From contig CM049319.1 of assembly GCA_026874595.1 (NCBI GenBank), positions 20,201,601 to 20,265,600 on the forward strand: a stretch of 64,000 nucleotides of DNA, written 5' to 3'. The first letter of the stretch is position 1, and each line of letters starts with the position of its first letter. The position numbers and the translations under genes were made by a program. The notes under the pieces are model-generated. The model saw only the letters and a list, made by a program, of their open reading frames with translations, was not told the DNA's origin and searched no databases. This document shows, piece by piece, positions 60,050 to 64,000 of the stretch. The stretch comes from Sipunculus nudus (taxonomy: Eukaryota; Annelida; Sipuncula; Golfingiida; Sipunculidae).

Positions 60050-60960
60050 TACGGGTTGATTAAAGACCAGACTATGTAATTTTATTGTAGCAGCTTATTA
60101 AGATTGCATTAATATTGATAGTGATTCTTATTAAACTCGTGGTTATAATGTCGCAACTTGTCAGAGCCATTGATAATCGTATCGATTTCTGTCATGCAGA
60201 GTAAACGTGTCGGTCAACTTCACTGATATCCTCTGATATATCGTGCCAGCCCATGTGAAATTTTTTTACATCATATAGCTCTGTACACGTATCAGGCGTT
60301 TCTGCGGACGTAGATTCTGACAATGTACAAAACAATTCGGTATTAAGGAGGTAACCCCTGTTAAGGAGTCAGTTAAATTTGGCAGCAAGGTCCCCCACAG
60401 AGTACATGTTGGGAAACGCAAAGAATTGATTCTGATGAGATCATTTGTTCCCCCGACCTTTTGGTTCGCACTCTCAAGGATGGCAATGTTCAAGATAATT
60501 GCCACAAAAAATCATTATCCATTTCTTACGATTCTAACAAGAATAGAAAAAAAGGCAAAATCTGTTTGCGTTATATCTATATATAATACATCAACAATAA
60601 ACAATGCTATTAATACCATAGAAAGGTTACACATAAAGATTTCCCCATTCTGATCCAATGAGACAACCTAAAATTAAGATAAAAAACATTAATTCCACTC
60701 AGCAGATTGTATGACTCGACAATGTAGATTAGCGATTTCATTTATAATTGACATCAAGCGCCACCATTTCGAATCTTGTTGACGAGTAGAAATTAAGAAT
60801 TCTCATGTGATTCAGAGTATATTTTGTTTGAAATTTATTTCTTATGATCGACCTTTGATAATTTAATTAATTCATTTTATTGTTAAATTTTGATACTTAG
60901 AGTGTATTGGGAGTTCAGCATCAAAATGTATCTAACACTCTTGAAACCATATTAAGCAAT
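60050..60960. other. Unique sequence with one coding-like minus frame
   Basis: A 79-codon minus-strand frame (60266-60505) has fairly even composition but no recognisable domain. A plus frame overlaps its start. Neither is called. Confidence 0.3.
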
Positions 60961-60963
60961 AAA

Positions 60964-61371
60964 CTGTGGTTGACTTCATATTCGCGGGGTTAGAATTTCG
61001 CTATTCTCACTTTTTCAATGTTTCCCTATGGTTCCATTTTAGCGATCTCAAAATGCAAAAGACCTATGCACAGAGAATAACCATGATAATGTGGATTAAT
61101 TATATCAAATATTACGTGCACAATAAACTTATTAACAAAACATATTATTCGTTAATGTCAGACAATTGGAAAGATATGATATCATTGATAATATCATTCC
61201 TTGAACGAAGATGATCTATATTTATTCATAATGTCAGCCTTTAACGTTTCAACTTTGCATTCGACGCAGGGACCTCTTATTCACTATAAGGGTTGATTTT
61301 CCCGGCAATTCCCCCTTCGCAAATATAAAAACCTCGCGAACAAAATGGCATGTGAGGTTATTTAACCACAT
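60964..61371. mobile_element. TTCGCG-type MITE, copy 2
   Basis: The left end CTGTGGTTGACTTCATATTC matches the terminus of the element at 27402 with a few changes. The right end (TTTAACCACA) is shorter and decayed. An ACCTCGCGAACAAAATGGCA block matches the right subterminal region of copy 1. Confidence 0.6.
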
Positions 61372-61374
61372 CTT

Positions 61375-62110
61375 TTAAAAAATTCACTATAATAACCGGA
61401 TTTACGTCTCTGTATAGCCAGCAAATAGTAGAGCTACCGCGCTGTGTCGTTAATATTGTGTTACATGTGTGACTTTTGTCTGACCTTATGGTGTTGTAAC
61501 ATATTCATTCCCTGCATGAAGCAAGAACGCTGTATAGTCTAAATAAAGCCGCCGTGTGCGGCGCACTGACACAATTAACTATACACAGTCGTAAAAGTGC
61601 CTCTTTATAATTATGTCATCACGTCAATTTGTTCACCATGATTTGTTGTAATGAAGTTAGCTTACAGCAGACTGATAGGATTGCTTCAGTGCCTCACTCT
61701 AATTTTCACGGAGAGACTTTACTAAATCACTGATGCAGGCATCCTTCTTTATGTAAACTATATATCATAAGTGCACGTATTCAAGAGCGCGGCGCATTCA
61801 GTTACGTCATCCATTCACCTTTATATATATATGTGTGTGACATAAATATGCAGTGTGTCAACTCTGTTACAAAAAATGTGACATTATACTTATTAAATAG
61901 GTGACACTCACACCAGGGTCCACAGCACATTTAATTTAGAGATCATACACAACGTTTTTTTTTAAGCGTGAATGGCTGTCTTAATATTTTATTTTATACG
62001 GTGCACGAAGATATTGTTCAGAAGGCATGTGGCAAATAGAGAAACTGAGTTCGGTGCAAGTCATTTATGCTATGAGCAGCGGATCAAATGATTATATATG
62101 TTGGAGCCCG
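61375..62110. other. Unique sequence
   Basis: Nothing recognised in this stretch. Confidence 0.4.
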
Positions 62111-62121
62111 TTTGCGGATCT

Positions 62122-62245
62122 GGCCCATCTGCCGATGGGCTTGGCCCATATGAGGATCCGTTATTGGGCTGCCCATCTGACGGATTTGATACCATGCACT
62201 TTCTGGCCCATCTGCAGATAAGCTTGGCCTAATAACCGATTTTAA
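62122..62245 (+). repeat. Two imperfect TGGCCCATCTG units
   Basis: TGGCCCATCTGCCGATGGGC and TGGCCCATCTGCAGATAAGC recur about 80 bp apart, each followed by TTGGCC and an ACGGATT/CCGATT end. This is a small tandem repeat of GC-rich character. Confidence 0.45.
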
Positions 62246-62382
62246 TTTTTATTTTTTAGTCATACGTTATTATTTTATTATCTTGATGACTTTTGTACTC
62301 AAACATTTCTCAGAACTTAATGTGTTAATTGAAACATTAATCATTATCACAGCCTTACATCAATAATTTTATCATCAAAATT

Positions 62383-62421
62383 ACATAGATGTGCATAGAA
62401 AACTACATAGATGTGCATGCA
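62383..62421 (+). repeat. 22-bp tandem unit ACATAGATGTGCAT
   Basis: Two copies, at 62383 and 62405. Confidence 0.7.
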
Positions 62422-62803
62422 GTGTTACAATACCCTTTTAAATCACTTTTTACACACAATTCTTAATTAGTCTACATTACATTCGTGTGATGTTAAGAGT
62501 TTCATGAGGTTCACTTTTTACCCAAGAGTAATTACAGCTGTTGCGAAAAAATCTGATTTACATTACCACATAGATGCGACTTCCACGGTACATACAATTT
62601 ACTAAAGAGAAATTTATGTGGTACAAATCAGTTTCTCATATTCATTTTTAATATCCACATATATATCAAGGTTATACTACATACTTTTTGACAATAGAAT
62701 AGTGTAATATATGTAGCAAACACTCTCTCATGAGTCATTTGATCTCAGAGTCGATCACAATCATGCACTTTCATCACAATAACACATCTTAATATATTTT
62801 CTT

Positions 62804-63930
62804 TTAGAGAAGTGTCTTATTGATGAGCTCTCTACTATAGTATTCGTACAAAATTGTTGGCGTCCTGGTGATGAGAGCAGCAGGGAAGCCGGACATTACT
62901 CCTTTTTTCAGGTTATCACTGAGATGATGCCGAGGTTAAATGTAGTTTTGGCTGCAGGGGTCATTGCTGGAGAATAGTGTCTTTGCAAAGGCCAGGGTAA
63001 AAACGCCACAAAATAAATTTAAACAAAACGATAAGGTTATGTTTTTCATATCTTTCACAGTAACATAGTAAAGTTTAATTTTATTTTTAATATAAAACAA
63101 TTTATTAGATACAACTGATAAATGAATAGATCTCTGAAACAAGCAATCATCACGATGTTTAATATATAAATATGTTTTAATAAATAAAATATAAATATAA
63201 AATTAAAATTGTGACAAGACTCCTTATAAACCATTTTGGATAAATATAATTATACTTTATACTCAGAAGATAAATAATGAAGAGATAAAATTTATACGAT
63301 AAAACTACCAAAATTCGTAGTTAATACTTGCATATTACTAATTTCGGCCTGTGTGGGATACTGTTATCGAATAAAATATTAGCTCAGCTTAGTAGGAACT
63401 ATTCTAAACTTTTTATAGACCTTTTTTGGATTCGGAACAATAAACATATATGTAAAATTAATCTATATTATATAAATTGAATAAATTATGATAATACAGT
63501 AGTTTAAATGGCACACTATTTTGATGGGGTTGTACCTTTTTTGTCTAAAAGGCCATATACTATTTCATGTCATATAACCGAGTGTTCTTTCATTGGTACG
63601 CACACAGGCGGTGGCGGAGGCATGTGCTCTGTGAGTGCTTTCTAGTTAATTTGGTTGTCACTAACACTATAATAACACTTAAGGGTAAACGCATTTAGGT
63701 ATGACCAGTTCACCAACTTAATATCGGATACACCCCTTACATGATAAATGAAGCACTAACATTGACAAAGGTCTTTCGATATCCTGCATGGTCCTCTCGT
63801 GGATGTTCTTGGCGACGTAAAACAGACTATCAACAGGGACTACCCGTAAATACTTGCTGACCTCTTCTCTGAGCTTGGCTTCAGAGGGAATAACAAGTGT
63901 GTTGGACACCATAAGAGCAGGCAAATCCAT
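62804..63930 (-). CDS. Putative two-exon gene, 94 codons
   Basis: Exon 1 is 63930-63761. It begins with an ATG that has an in-frame TAA just upstream, and a good acceptor-like tttctcag lies 7 nt before the ATG. It ends AT|gttagt in phase 2. Exon 2 is 62918-62804 (catctcag| to TAA). The join keeps frame across an ~840-bp intron and gives 94 residues. Residues 1-56 include MDLPALMVSNTLVIPSEAKL and LRVVPVDSLFYVAKNIHERT. The C-terminal 37 include GVMSGFPAALITRTPTILYE. Codon use is balanced and GC-richer than the surroundings. No signal peptide or membrane segment is obvious. A stronger donor (CAT|gtaagg, at 63741) would change phase and need another exon. The family is not recognised, and the gene may be partial. 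Confidence 0.4.
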
Positions 63931-64000
63931 TTAAGTTCTGAGAAATGTTTGTCTGATTACAAAAGTCATCAAGATAATAAAAAAAATAACGTTAAACTAA

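Noticed and set aside
63380-63420. Third TAGCTCAG palindrome (TTAGCTCAGCTTAGTAGGAA)
   Set aside because: Only the left arm matches, with no inverse arm and no repeat body downstream.

Overview
This 64-kb window looks like AT-rich intergenic or intronic DNA from an animal, most likely a marine mollusc (probably a bivalve). That assignment is an inference from three things: the style of the repeats, the long (TA)n tracts, and short exon-like segments with GT..AG borders. No bacterial, organellar, rRNA or functional tRNA gene was recognised. Almost every open frame above 60 codons is either a translation of a repeat (TA, GA, poly-G/C) or a chance frame.

Layout. 0-1.4 kb: a 5'-truncated, frameshifted non-LTR retrotransposon (LINE) on the minus strand, cut off at a (TA)n tract. 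4.3-8 kb: inverted-repeat fragments, long poly-G/poly-C runs and a two-copy ~680-bp diverged tandem repeat headed by a palindrome. 9.3-11 kb: three exon-like blocks in one continuous phase, giving a small Cys-rich product (plus strand). 12.2-16.7 kb: a hairpin-rich MITE, a TTAA-flanked MITE, a further MITE and a three-copy tandem array. 18-21.3 kb: candidate 5' exons and a 127-bp repeat with three copies. 23.5-29.2 kb: a tRNA-derived SINE, long GA/TA microsatellites, a TA-flanked TTCGCG-type MITE and a second TTAA-flanked MITE. 33.6-42.9 kb: an inverted pair of a ~430-bp repeat, a second SINE, a hAT-type MITE and a third TTAA-type MITE. 41-57 kb: mostly unique DNA with exact or near GTCACGTGAC sites and compact CRE, E-box, NRF1-like and ETS clusters that look like animal promoters. 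58-64 kb: dispersed and tandem repeats, a second TTCGCG-type MITE and a probable two-exon gene on the minus strand (94 codons).

The most interesting items are the two unrecognised small spliced ORFs, the exon-like block lying between two 96%-identical 127-bp direct repeats, the excess of GTCACGTGAC palindromes, and several small repeat families that can be delimited by terminal repeats and target-site duplications. No operon-like cooperation between genes is visible. All splice models are by eye.
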